Made by a program: the position numbers and the translations under genes | Shown here: in pieces, positions 1 through 5,859 of the stretch | Position numbering within the stretch: the first letter of the stretch is position 1 | Layout of the letters: each line of letters starts with the position of its first letter | NCBI GenBank assembly: GCA_050010135.1 | Contig: JBEKLP010000096.1 | Location: 1-7,793 of the forward strand | Direction of reading: 5' to 3' | DNA from: FEN-1073 sp050010135 | Lineage (GTDB): Bacteria > Chloroflexota > Anaerolineae > Anaerolineales > RBG-16-64-43 | Length of the DNA stretch: 7,793 nt | The notes under the pieces: model-generated | The model's database searches: none | What the model saw: only the letters and a program-made list of their open reading frames with translations | What the model was told of the DNA's origin: nothing

Positions 1-149
1 ACCGTCACGTCCGGCCGCAGGACGGTGTCGGCGTTCGGAAACGCGGAGGCGCTGTCGGTGACGATATGGATTCGAGAGCGGAAGGTTTTTCCGGGATCCA
101 TTTTCGTTCCATTTTCGGTTGCGGCCGTGGTCAGCGCCTTGTGAGCCAT
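1..149 (-). CDS. DegV-family protein (FakB-like fatty-acid-binding subunit), N-terminal fragment
   Basis: Only the first ~49 codons are present; the rest lies beyond the left edge. Reading from the ATG at 149, the protein contains IHIVTDSASAFP at about residues 27-38, which is the opening beta-strand and TDS loop typical of DegV proteins. Members of this family bind a fatty acid and, as FakB, present it to FakA for phosphorylation. The gene starts 11 bp after the fakA stop codon, so the two are almost certainly co-transcribed, which supports the FakB reading. The ATG at 149 has a G-run (154-159) as a plausible Shine-Dalgarno four bases upstream. It gives an N-terminal extension of some 25 residues before the family core; the in-frame ATG at 101 would give a more usual N-terminus. 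DegV family is confident; the FakB role is inferred from the neighbour. Confidence 0.82.
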   Translation of the reverse strand, partial: MAHKALTTAATENGTKMDPGKTFRSRIHIVTDSASAFPNADTVLRPDVT

Positions 150-160
150 TGTGCCCCCCG

Positions 161-1852
161 TTATTCCACCGAAAGGATGAGGAAATAGTGAGGCTGCCCG
201 CCTTCGTACATCTCCACCTGTTGGGCAGGGTATTCGACGCGGACTTTATCCGCCAGTTGGTTGGCCTGGGAAGGACTTAGGTCCTCACCCCAATAGAGGG
301 TGATCAGTTCGCGGGAATCCGCTTTCATCTTTCCCAAAAGATTTAATAGCGCTTCCTCCAAATTCTTTCCGGTGACGACCAAATCGCCGTTGTGCAGGCC
401 GATGAACTGTCCTTCGGCGACCGGTATTCCGTTCATCTCCACAGTCCGGCTTGCTTGGGTCAGTTCCCCGCTTTCGATGCCATTGACCGCTTGGATCATC
501 GCGGACGAAACCGCCTTCAAGTCCCCGTCGTTTTGAAAGGCGAGCATGGCCGCGATTCCCTGAGGGATGCTGCCCGAAGGGACGATCGCGATTTCCTTCC
601 CGGTCAACGCGCTGGTCTGCTGGGCGGCCAGCAGGACGTTTTTATTGTTGGGCAGGATAATGATTTTTTCGGCGGGCAAATCGGCAAAGGAGGAGAGGAT
701 TTCCTGCGTGCTCGGGTTCATGCTCTGCCCGCCGGGAACGACCGCGGACACCCCCAGGCTGGCGAAGACCCGCGTCAATCCCGCGCCGGGGGAGACCGCG
801 ACGGCGGCGATCTGTCCCGGCTGGACCTTGCGGAATTCAATCTTCCCGGCCGGCTCCTTTGTCATGCGGCCTTCCGTTTGCTCCTGAAGATTCTCGATCG
901 CCACCTTCGAGACGGTGCCCAGTTGGATGGTAAGGTCGATCGGATCGTATCGTTTTTCGGTGGGTACGTGGATATGCAGACGGTAGAACTCATCACCCTG
1001 ACCGACCTGAATCGAGGTGCCCATCGTTTCCAGCTGCCGATAAAACCACGGTACGTCCAAGGGGGAGGTGGGTGAAAAATCCACAACCACTTCGAAATCC
1101 TGGCCTTCTTCAATGAACTCGCCGGCCCGTTTTAAATCCAAGGAGGAGAGGGGAGGAACGGCGTCCACGGGTTGGTCCAGCGGCTTACCCTCCAGGTAGC
1201 GCAACATTCCTTCCAGGAAGAAGAACAGCCCCTTGCCGCCGGCATCCACCACGCCCGCTTCCTGCAGCACCGGCAAAAGCTCCGGCGTCCGCTGCACCGA
1301 ACGGTAGGCCGCGACCACGATCCGATCCATCACCTCCGCCAGCGAGCAGCCTTCAATGTGCGCTCGTTCCGCCTCCAGCGCGATGTCACTCGCCACGGTG
1401 AGAATCGTTCCTTCCACCGGACGGACGACCCCCTTGTAGGCCGTATCCCGCGCCTCCTGCCACGCGCGGGCAAACGCGGCCGGGTCGATTTCCGATTTTG
1501 AATCCAGACTGCGGGCGATGCCGCGCCAGATCTGCGAGAGGATGACTCCGGAGTTGCCGCGTGCGCCCATCAGCGCGCCGTGCGCCACGCTGTGCGCCAC
1601 CAGGCCGGCGTTGGGCGAATCACTCGCGGCGATTTCCTGGAATGCCGCCTGCATGGTGAGCGACATGTTTGTCCCGGTATCGCCATCCAGTACCGGAAAT
1701 ACGTTGAGTGAATTGATGATTTGCTGGTTGGTATTAAGCCAGACCAGGCCCGCGCGGACGAGCCTTTTAAGGAGCCTGCCGTCGATGTAGGCGCCTTGGG
1801 AATCCAGAGAAGTCGGGAAGGAGAATGCAGATTCTGGCGGGGAGGATGTCAT
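161..1852 (-). CDS. fakA: Fatty acid kinase catalytic subunit FakA (DhaL/DAK2 domain, YloV family)
   Basis: A 563-residue protein with the full YloV/FakA layout and about the usual length. The N-terminal DhaL (DAK2) nucleotide-binding domain spans roughly 25-220: NVFPVLDGDTGTN at 50-62 carries the Mg-ATP aspartates (D56, D58), followed by GARGNSG at 96-102, KGVVRPVEGTILTV at 140-153 and LPVLQEAGVVDAGG at 193-206. A middle domain (~250-325) holds HIH at 293-295, matching the metal-binding HxH of FakA. The C-terminal domain has GGQSMNPST, IILPNNKN and PSGSIPQG, all family hallmarks. The enzyme transfers phosphate from ATP to a fatty acid held by FakB, making acyl-phosphate in the cytoplasm. Two deviations: leucine replaces the usual proline before DGDTGTN, and the middle domain has FEVVVDF where S. 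aureus FakA has a zinc cysteine. The ATG at 1852 has AGGA eight bases upstream. It lies 27 bp after the Asp23-like gene and 11 bp before the DegV gene. Confidence 0.92.
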   Translation of the reverse strand: MTSSPPESAFSFPTSLDSQGAYIDGRLLKRLVRAGLVWLNTNQQIINSLNVFPVLDGDTGTNMSLTMQAAFQEIAASDSPNAGLVAHSVAHGALMGARGNSGVILSQIWRGIARSLDSKSEIDPAAFARAWQEARDTAYKGVVRPVEGTILTVASDIALEAERAHIEGCSLAEVMDRIVVAAYRSVQRTPELLPVLQEAGVVDAGGKGLFFFLEGMLRYLEGKPLDQPVDAVPPLSSLDLKRAGEFIEEGQDFEVVVDFSPTSPLDVPWFYRQLETMGTSIQVGQGDEFYRLHIHVPTEKRYDPIDLTIQLGTVSKVAIENLQEQTEGRMTKEPAGKIEFRKVQPGQIAAVAVSPGAGLTRVFASLGVSAVVPGGQSMNPSTQEILSSFADLPAEKIIILPNNKNVLLAAQQTSALTGKEIAIVPSGSIPQGIAAMLAFQNDGDLKAVSSAMIQAVNGIESGELTQASRTVEMNGIPVAEGQFIGLHNGDLVVTGKNLEEALLNLLGKMKADSRELITLYWGEDLSPSQANQLADKVRVEYPAQQVEMYEGGQPHYFLILSVE

Positions 1853-1879
1853 CTCCGGTGTCCTGCCATCCTTGGGATG

Positions 1880-2239
1880 TCAGTCAGGATTGCTGACCCG
1901 AAGGCCTTGCACATGGATGTTCACGGTTTCCACGGGCAGGCCCAGTACCCGTTCCACGGTATAGCGCACCGCATGGGCGACGCTGTCGGCAACTGTGGAT
2001 ATCCGGGTTCCATATTCGAGAATGACGTATACATCGAGCGTGATTTTGTCTTCGAGTACGTGTACCGCAACCCCCTGGCGGGGATCTTTGGCGGTGGGGT
2101 GCACCAGGGATTCGAACCCTCCGCGTGCGGCCATACCCACCACGCCGTAGGAACTCAAAGCGGCTTGGCTGGCCAGCGCGGAGATGGCGTTCGGAGAGAT
2201 GCGGATGGAGCCCAGGGAGATTTCCTCTTCCTTCTTCAT
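1880..2239 (-). CDS. Asp23/Gls24 family envelope stress response protein (YloU-like)
   Basis: A 119-residue protein starting MKKEEEISLG. It matches the Asp23/Gls24 pattern: a strand-rich start (LGSIRISPNAISALASQAALSSYGV, here residues ~9-33), then VAVHVLEDKITLDVYVILEYGTRI and a closing VETVNIHVQGLRV. There is no signal peptide or membrane segment, so it is cytoplasmic. Family members associate with the membrane through partners in some Gram-positives, and YloU-type genes sit beside fakA, but their biochemical role is unsettled. The frame stays open upstream to an ATG at 2410, but that version would run through the rpmB promoter region and lacks family similarity. The ATG at 2239 has an excellent Shine-Dalgarno (2249-2256), which decides the start. 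It is first in the leftward operon with fakA and the DegV gene. Confidence 0.9.
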   Translation of the reverse strand: MKKEEEISLGSIRISPNAISALASQAALSSYGVVGMAARGGFESLVHPTAKDPRQGVAVHVLEDKITLDVYVILEYGTRISTVADSVAHAVRYTVERVLGLPVETVNIHVQGLRVSNPD

Positions 2240-2248
2240 TCCGTTATT

Positions 2249-2256
2249 CTCCTCCC
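2249..2256 (-). promoter_or_regulatory. Shine-Dalgarno of the Asp23-like gene
   Basis: On the minus strand this reads GGGAGGAG, near-complementary to the 16S 3' end, nine bases before the ATG at 2239. It fixes the start there rather than at the far upstream ATG at 2410. Confidence 0.8.
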
Positions 2257-2296
2257 TTCCTTCCCCGGTGGGGAGATCCATATCCCGGATGTTTTT

Positions 2297-2325
2297 ATCT
2301 TGCAGGACGGTGGTTCCTGTGGTAA
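2297..2325 (-). promoter_or_regulatory. Candidate promoter for the asp23-fakA-degV operon
   Basis: On the minus strand TTACCA (2325-2320) and CAAGAT (2302-2297) are separated by 17 bases and would start transcription near 2290, about 50 bases before the Asp23 ATG. The -10 match is poor (3 of 6), so this is tentative. Its -35 overlaps the -10 of the rpmB promoter candidate on the other strand. Confidence 0.3.
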
Positions 2326-2328
2326 GAT
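2300..2328 (+). promoter_or_regulatory. Candidate sigma-70-type promoter of rpmB
   Basis: TTGCAG (2300-2305) and TAAGAT (2323-2328) are separated by exactly 17 bases. This predicts a start site near 2335 and a leader of about 40 nt before the rpmB ATG. The -35 keeps TTG and the -10 matches four of six consensus positions. It is the best sigma-70-like pair I find in the intergenic region. Confidence 0.5.
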
Positions 2329-2350
2329 GCGACCCGGCTTGCATCCGATA

Positions 2351-2375
2351 TGTTTCACCAGGAAGGAATGAAACA
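2351..2375 (+). repeat. Perfect inverted repeat enclosing the rpmB Shine-Dalgarno
   Basis: TGTTTCA (2351-2357) and TGAAACA (2369-2375) are exact inverse complements separated by 11 bases. The second arm ends directly before the rpmB ATG, and the loop contains the Shine-Dalgarno AGGAAGG (2360-2366). In RNA it can form a 7-bp hairpin with the ribosome-binding site in the loop. Whether it regulates translation is inference; it could also be a chance A/T-rich pairing or a DNA operator. Confidence 0.5.
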
Positions 2376-2558
2376 ATGGCAAAGTGCGAAAACTGCGGGA
2401 AAAAACTCACCTTTGGTCATAGCCGATCGTTCTCCAAGCGGGCGACGCAACGATCTTTTAAGCCCAATCTCCAACGGGTCGCGGTCTGGCATGGAAAACG
2501 GAAAGAGACCAAAGTGTTGTGCACCAAATGCCTTCGAACGATTGTCAAGGTCGCGTAA
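2376..2558 (+). CDS. rpmB: 50S ribosomal protein L28 (bL28), zinc-binding form
   Basis: A 60-residue basic protein starting MAKCENCGKKLTFGHSRSFS, an unmistakable bL28 N-terminus, continuing with SFKPNLQRV and ending TKCLRTIVKVA. It is a structural protein of the large ribosomal subunit. Two CxxC pairs (C4/C7 and C49/C52) make it the zinc-ribbon, cysteine-containing form; many bacteria also carry cysteine-free versions. Length fits the short L28 type. The ATG has the Shine-Dalgarno AGGAAGG nine bases upstream, placed inside a small inverted repeat. It is a single-gene unit: own promoter candidate at 2300-2328 and a strong terminator at 2574-2608. It is divergent from the asp23-fakA operon, as in Bacillus subtilis. 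Confidence 0.97.
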   Translation: MAKCENCGKKLTFGHSRSFSKRATQRSFKPNLQRVAVWHGKRKETKVLCTKCLRTIVKVA

Positions 2559-2573
2559 TTTTCTTGAAGCTAT

Positions 2574-2608
2574 GAGGGCCGGCGCATCGTCCGCCGGCTC
2601 TTTTTTTT
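2574..2608 (+). terminator. Intrinsic terminator of rpmB
   Basis: A GC-rich stem is formed by GAGGGCCGGCG (2574-2584) and CGCCGGCTC (2592-2600), a 7-bp core plus two further pairs after a 2-nt bulge. It encloses the loop CATCGTC and is followed at once by eight T residues (2601-2608). It lies 15 bp after the rpmB stop codon and separates rpmB from the lipoprotein operon. Confidence 0.92.
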
Positions 2609-2684
2609 AACAGAGAATTCCGGATGGCGCTGGGAAGGAATCATAACTGGCGGAAGCCAAAAAAACAATGGCATCCGAAGGTGC

Positions 2685-2713
2685 TGGAAAATCGGCATGG
2701 AACATGCTACATT
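2685..2713 (+). promoter_or_regulatory. Candidate promoter of the LysM-M23 lipoprotein operon
   Basis: TGGAAA (2685-2690) and TACATT (2708-2713) are 17 bases apart, and TG stands one base before the -10 (TGC-TACATT), giving an extended -10. The predicted start is near 2720, which is downstream of the ATG at 2697 and next to an in-frame GTG at 2721. If real, the first gene would be leaderless with a GTG start. The hexamers each match four of six consensus positions, so this is tentative. Confidence 0.3.
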
Positions 2714-4286
2714 TATACCCGTGAATCTTGCGAAAAAGAGTCGATATTGGAAATATTGGATTATCTTTGTCGCCTTTGGAATGGGGTTGGCTTGCACTCG
2801 CAGCGGCGAGGCGGTGGATATTTCCAGTAGTTTGCCGATCGGCACTACCCTGATATCTCCGGCGAAACCGAGCCTGATTATGGGGATGACCGGTCAACCC
2901 ACTCCTTTTCTTCCGGATGCCAAGCCTGCCGATACCCCCACATCGATCGTCTCAACCCCGACACTGGATCCCACGCGCGTTTCTTTGATATCGACGACCG
3001 GACCGGGTTCTTACGTCGTTCAACCGGGAGATACGATCGGATCGATCGCGGCACGCTTCGGGGTTTCCCCTGAGTCCATCATCCAACTCAACCAACTCTC
3101 GAATCCGAGTGCCCTCGAGGTGGGACAGATCCTCATGATTCCCGTTCCGGAATCCGAGAAACCCGGGCCGAATTTCAAGATCATTCCGGACTCCGAATTG
3201 GTGTACGGCCCGGCCGCCAACGGATTCGACCCGGCCGAATTTTTAAAAGGCAAGCAGGGATATCTGCAAAATTATCGCGAAGTGGTTAATGATCGGGAGC
3301 GCACCGGGCCGGAACTGATCCTTTTTACGGCGGAACAATATTCCGTCAATCCGCGGATTCTCATGGCGGTGCTGGAGTACGCCGCGGGATGGATCAGCAA
3401 TTCGTCCCCGTCAGCCGAAAAACAGACGTATCCCTTCATCCCCATCTCGGGCAAAGAGAATTTGTATAAACAACTCGCTTGGGCGGCGGATCAGTTGAAC
3501 TACGGTTACTACCATTGGAAAACGGGGGGTACCGATTATTGGACTTTATCCGACCAGAGCATCGTCCGGGTGGGAAGCGGGATCAACGCCGGTACGGCGG
3601 GTGTGCAATATTTGATGGCGCAAATCTACGGCCGGGAAGATTGGCTGGCGGCGGTCTCCGAAAGCGGTGTCTTTGCAACGTACTCTTCGATGTTCGGGTA
3701 TCCGTTCCTGTGGTCCATCGACCCGGTCGTTCCTCCGGATCTCGTCCAGCCACCGCTGATGCTGCCGTTCGAGGAAGGCGTGCACTGGTACTTCACTGGC
3801 GGGCCGCATGGCGGTTGGGCGTCGGGATCCGCCTGGGCCGCGATAGACTTCGCCCCCACGGGGATTGCCCTCGGGTGCGTTCCGTCCGACGATTGGGTTG
3901 TGGCTTCGGCTCCCGGTTTGGTCGTGCACAGCGACGAGGGAGCCGTGGTGGAGGATCTGGATTCTGACGGCAACGAGCACAGCGGTTGGACGATATTGTA
4001 TATGCACATAGAAACCCGGGACCGGGTTCCGCTCGGCACGCACCTGAAACTGGCCGACCATATCGGCCATCCCTCGTGCGAAGGCGGGTTCGCCAACGGA
4101 ACGCATACACACCTTGCGCGCCGATTCAACGGCGAATGGATCGCGGCCGATGGGCCGATCCCGTTTGTGTTGAGCGGATGGGTGGCGAGCGGCACCGGAA
4201 CCGAATACGACGGATACCTGACCAAGGGCGATCAGACGATCGAAGCTTGCGATTGCGGCGCCCCGGCTAACGAGATATGGAGATGA
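2697..4286 (+). CDS. LysM-M23 lipoprotein, putative peptidoglycan endopeptidase (copy 1 of 3)
   Basis: A 529-residue secreted protein. A basic stretch and hydrophobic core end in GMGLAC, so C33 is the likely lipidated cysteine. A Pro/Thr/Ser-rich linker (~38-100) follows, then one LysM domain at ~105-149 (YVVQPGDTIGSIAARFGVSP), which binds GlcNAc polymers such as peptidoglycan. The region ~158-345 matches no family I can name; it contains YSVNPRILMAVLEY with E227. The C-terminal M23 metallopeptidase domain (~357-495) has GGPH (H371), IDFAP (D384), LYMHIE (H437) and HTH (H470, H472). H371-D384-H472 are the expected zinc ligands, with H437 and H470 catalytic, in LasA-like spacing. C394 and C461 may form a disulfide. 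It probably cuts peptide cross-links of the wall from the outer face of the membrane. The start is uncertain: the ATG at 2697 has only a weak Shine-Dalgarno, and a GTG at 2721 gives a normal 25-residue signal peptide. It overlaps copy 2. Confidence 0.88.
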   Translation: MEHATFIPVNLAKKSRYWKYWIIFVAFGMGLACTRSGEAVDISSSLPIGTTLISPAKPSLIMGMTGQPTPFLPDAKPADTPTSIVSTPTLDPTRVSLISTTGPGSYVVQPGDTIGSIAARFGVSPESIIQLNQLSNPSALEVGQILMIPVPESEKPGPNFKIIPDSELVYGPAANGFDPAEFLKGKQGYLQNYREVVNDRERTGPELILFTAEQYSVNPRILMAVLEYAAGWISNSSPSAEKQTYPFIPISGKENLYKQLAWAADQLNYGYYHWKTGGTDYWTLSDQSIVRVGSGINAGTAGVQYLMAQIYGREDWLAAVSESGVFATYSSMFGYPFLWSIDPVVPPDLVQPPLMLPFEEGVHWYFTGGPHGGWASGSAWAAIDFAPTGIALGCVPSDDWVVASAPGLVVHSDEGAVVEDLDSDGNEHSGWTILYMHIETRDRVPLGTHLKLADHIGHPSCEGGFANGTHTHLARRFNGEWIAADGPIPFVLSGWVASGTGTEYDGYLTKGDQTIEACDCGAPANEIWR

Positions 4287-5845
4287 TCCGCACTTTCACC
4301 CGACGCACCGGTTTTCGGCTGGCAGGAATCGTGATCCTGCTGGCGGTTCCCGCCCTGGCTTGTTCCCGGGATACGGCCGCCACCGAGGATATCAGCTTGC
4401 TGTTCCAGACCGATACCGCCACTTCCCTGCCGGCCTCTCCAACGGTGAAGAAGTCGCCGCAGCCGACGGACACGCAATCCCCCATTGCGCGACCTTCCCC
4501 CACAACCGAGCCGTCGAACACCTTTCCGGATACTCCGACATTGCGGCCGCGCGCCACGCCCTTGCCGGTTGTTTATTTCGTCCAGGCTGGAGACACACTC
4601 CGGACCGTCGCCATCCGGTTCGGCGTCCTGCCTTCCGATATCCGCTCGGTGGATAATGCGATACTTCCATCGGACGGGTTGTTGACGCCGGGTCTCCAGC
4701 TGATCATCCCCGAATCATTGACCGATACATCGGATTCCGCTCATCTCTTTCCCGACAGCGGAATCGTTTACTCTCCCACATTCGTCCATTTCGATCCGAT
4801 TCAATACATCAACGATCAAAACGGTTTTCTGGCTTCGTATCGTTCCACCAACGGATCGAACGCCATTGGGCCGGAAACCCTCCGCCAGGTTGCCTTCAAC
4901 AACTCCTTCAGCCCCAAACTCCTCCTGGCGTTGCTGGAGTATAAAAGCGGATGGGTGACGGATAAAAATCCTTCCGCGGATACGCTGAACTATCCGTTGG
5001 GGGATAAAGACCCCAAGCAGCCCGGATTGTCGGCTCAGTTGGTCTGGGCGACGAACCTCTTAAGCATCGGATATTATGGATGGCGGGATGCCAGCCTGTT
5101 GAATTTGACTTTCGCCGACGGCGGCGTGCTCCGTTTGGCGCCGGATTTAAACGCCGGAACCGTCGCGATCCTGTATTTTTTCGCCCGGACCACCGCCGAC
5201 CGCTCCACGTGGCAACAAAGCGTGAACGATTTTCTCGCCGTATACTCGCGGATGTTCGGCAATCCCTTCGACCAGGCGGTCGAGCCGCTGTATTCCTCCG
5301 AACTCCCGTTGACCGTGATGGAACTTCCTTTTCCTCGGGAGCAGGAGTGGGCTTTTACCGGCGGGCCGCACGGTGCGTGGGAACACGACGGAGCCCGGGC
5401 GGCGCTGGATTTCGCCCCGACGGATTCGGCCAATTGCGCCGTATCCCCCAGCTGGGTGACGGCTTCCGCTCCGGGGTTGATCGTGCGTTCGTCCGGAAAC
5501 GTCGTCGTCATCGACCTGGACGGCGACGGATATGAAGAAACCGGGTGGGATATCCTCTACCTGCATATCGCCACCAAAGATCAAATTTCCCAGGGATCGC
5601 ATGTGGAGACCGGCGATCGCCTCGGACATCCCTCCTGCCAGGGTGGAATCGCCACCGGAACCCATGTCCACATCGCGCGAAAATTTAACGGCGAGTGGAT
5701 GCTTGCCGGCGGACCGGTGCCCTTCGTGCTCAGCGGCTGGGTTTGCCATGCCGGCGGAGCGCCGTATGAAGGATCGATGGTGCGTGATGGGACGACGATC
5801 GTTGCTCATCCCTGGGCATCCAGTGAAACATTGATCTGGAGATAA
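4277..5845 (+). CDS. LysM-M23 lipoprotein, putative peptidoglycan endopeptidase (copy 2 of 3)
   Basis: A 522-residue paralogue of the preceding gene with the same order of parts. The signal peptide ends at VPALAC (C29). A Pro/Thr/Ser-rich linker runs ~45-97, LysM is at ~99-145 (YFVQAGDTLRTVAIRFGVLP), and the uncharacterised central region at ~158-335 includes LLALLEYKSGW with E221. The M23 domain has GGPH (H365), LDFAP (D378), LYLHIA (H430) and HVH (H463, H465), so all predicted zinc and catalytic residues are present. C387 and C454 match the conserved cysteine pair; C490 is private to this copy, and the C-terminal CDC motif of the other two copies is missing. The gene overlaps copy 1 by 10 bp from the ATG at 4277, or by an ATGA overlap from the ATG at 4283, implying translational coupling. 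Probable role: lipid-anchored cell-wall hydrolase. Confidence 0.88.
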   Translation: MEMIRTFTRRTGFRLAGIVILLAVPALACSRDTAATEDISLLFQTDTATSLPASPTVKKSPQPTDTQSPIARPSPTTEPSNTFPDTPTLRPRATPLPVVYFVQAGDTLRTVAIRFGVLPSDIRSVDNAILPSDGLLTPGLQLIIPESLTDTSDSAHLFPDSGIVYSPTFVHFDPIQYINDQNGFLASYRSTNGSNAIGPETLRQVAFNNSFSPKLLLALLEYKSGWVTDKNPSADTLNYPLGDKDPKQPGLSAQLVWATNLLSIGYYGWRDASLLNLTFADGGVLRLAPDLNAGTVAILYFFARTTADRSTWQQSVNDFLAVYSRMFGNPFDQAVEPLYSSELPLTVMELPFPREQEWAFTGGPHGAWEHDGARAALDFAPTDSANCAVSPSWVTASAPGLIVRSSGNVVVIDLDGDGYEETGWDILYLHIATKDQISQGSHVETGDRLGHPSCQGGIATGTHVHIARKFNGEWMLAGGPVPFVLSGWVCHAGGAPYEGSMVRDGTTIVAHPWASSETLIWR

Positions 5846-5859
5846 AACGTAACCCCGCA

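Noticed and set aside
392..1075. A 227-codon open frame on the plus strand antisense to fakA
   Set aside because: It has no recognisable domain, is low-complexity Arg/Gly/Asp-rich, and lies wholly opposite a well-supported fakA. Such frames are expected in GC-rich genes.
2184..2375. Upstream in-frame extension of rpmB
   Set aside because: L28 starts with MAKC at 2376 with a good Shine-Dalgarno; the extra residues overlap the asp23 coding region.
2240..2410. Upstream extension of the Asp23-like gene to an ATG at 2410
   Set aside because: The added 57 residues show no Asp23 similarity, would cross the rpmB promoter and leader, and a strong Shine-Dalgarno precedes the ATG at 2239.
2624..2830. 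A 68-codon frame overlapping the start of copy 1
   Set aside because: It lacks any domain and overlaps the signal peptide coding region of copy 1 in another frame.
3546..4225. Long minus-strand open frames opposite the M23 domain of copy 1
   Set aside because: The overlapping plus-strand frame carries clear M23 motifs; the antisense products are Arg/Pro-rich without family resemblance.
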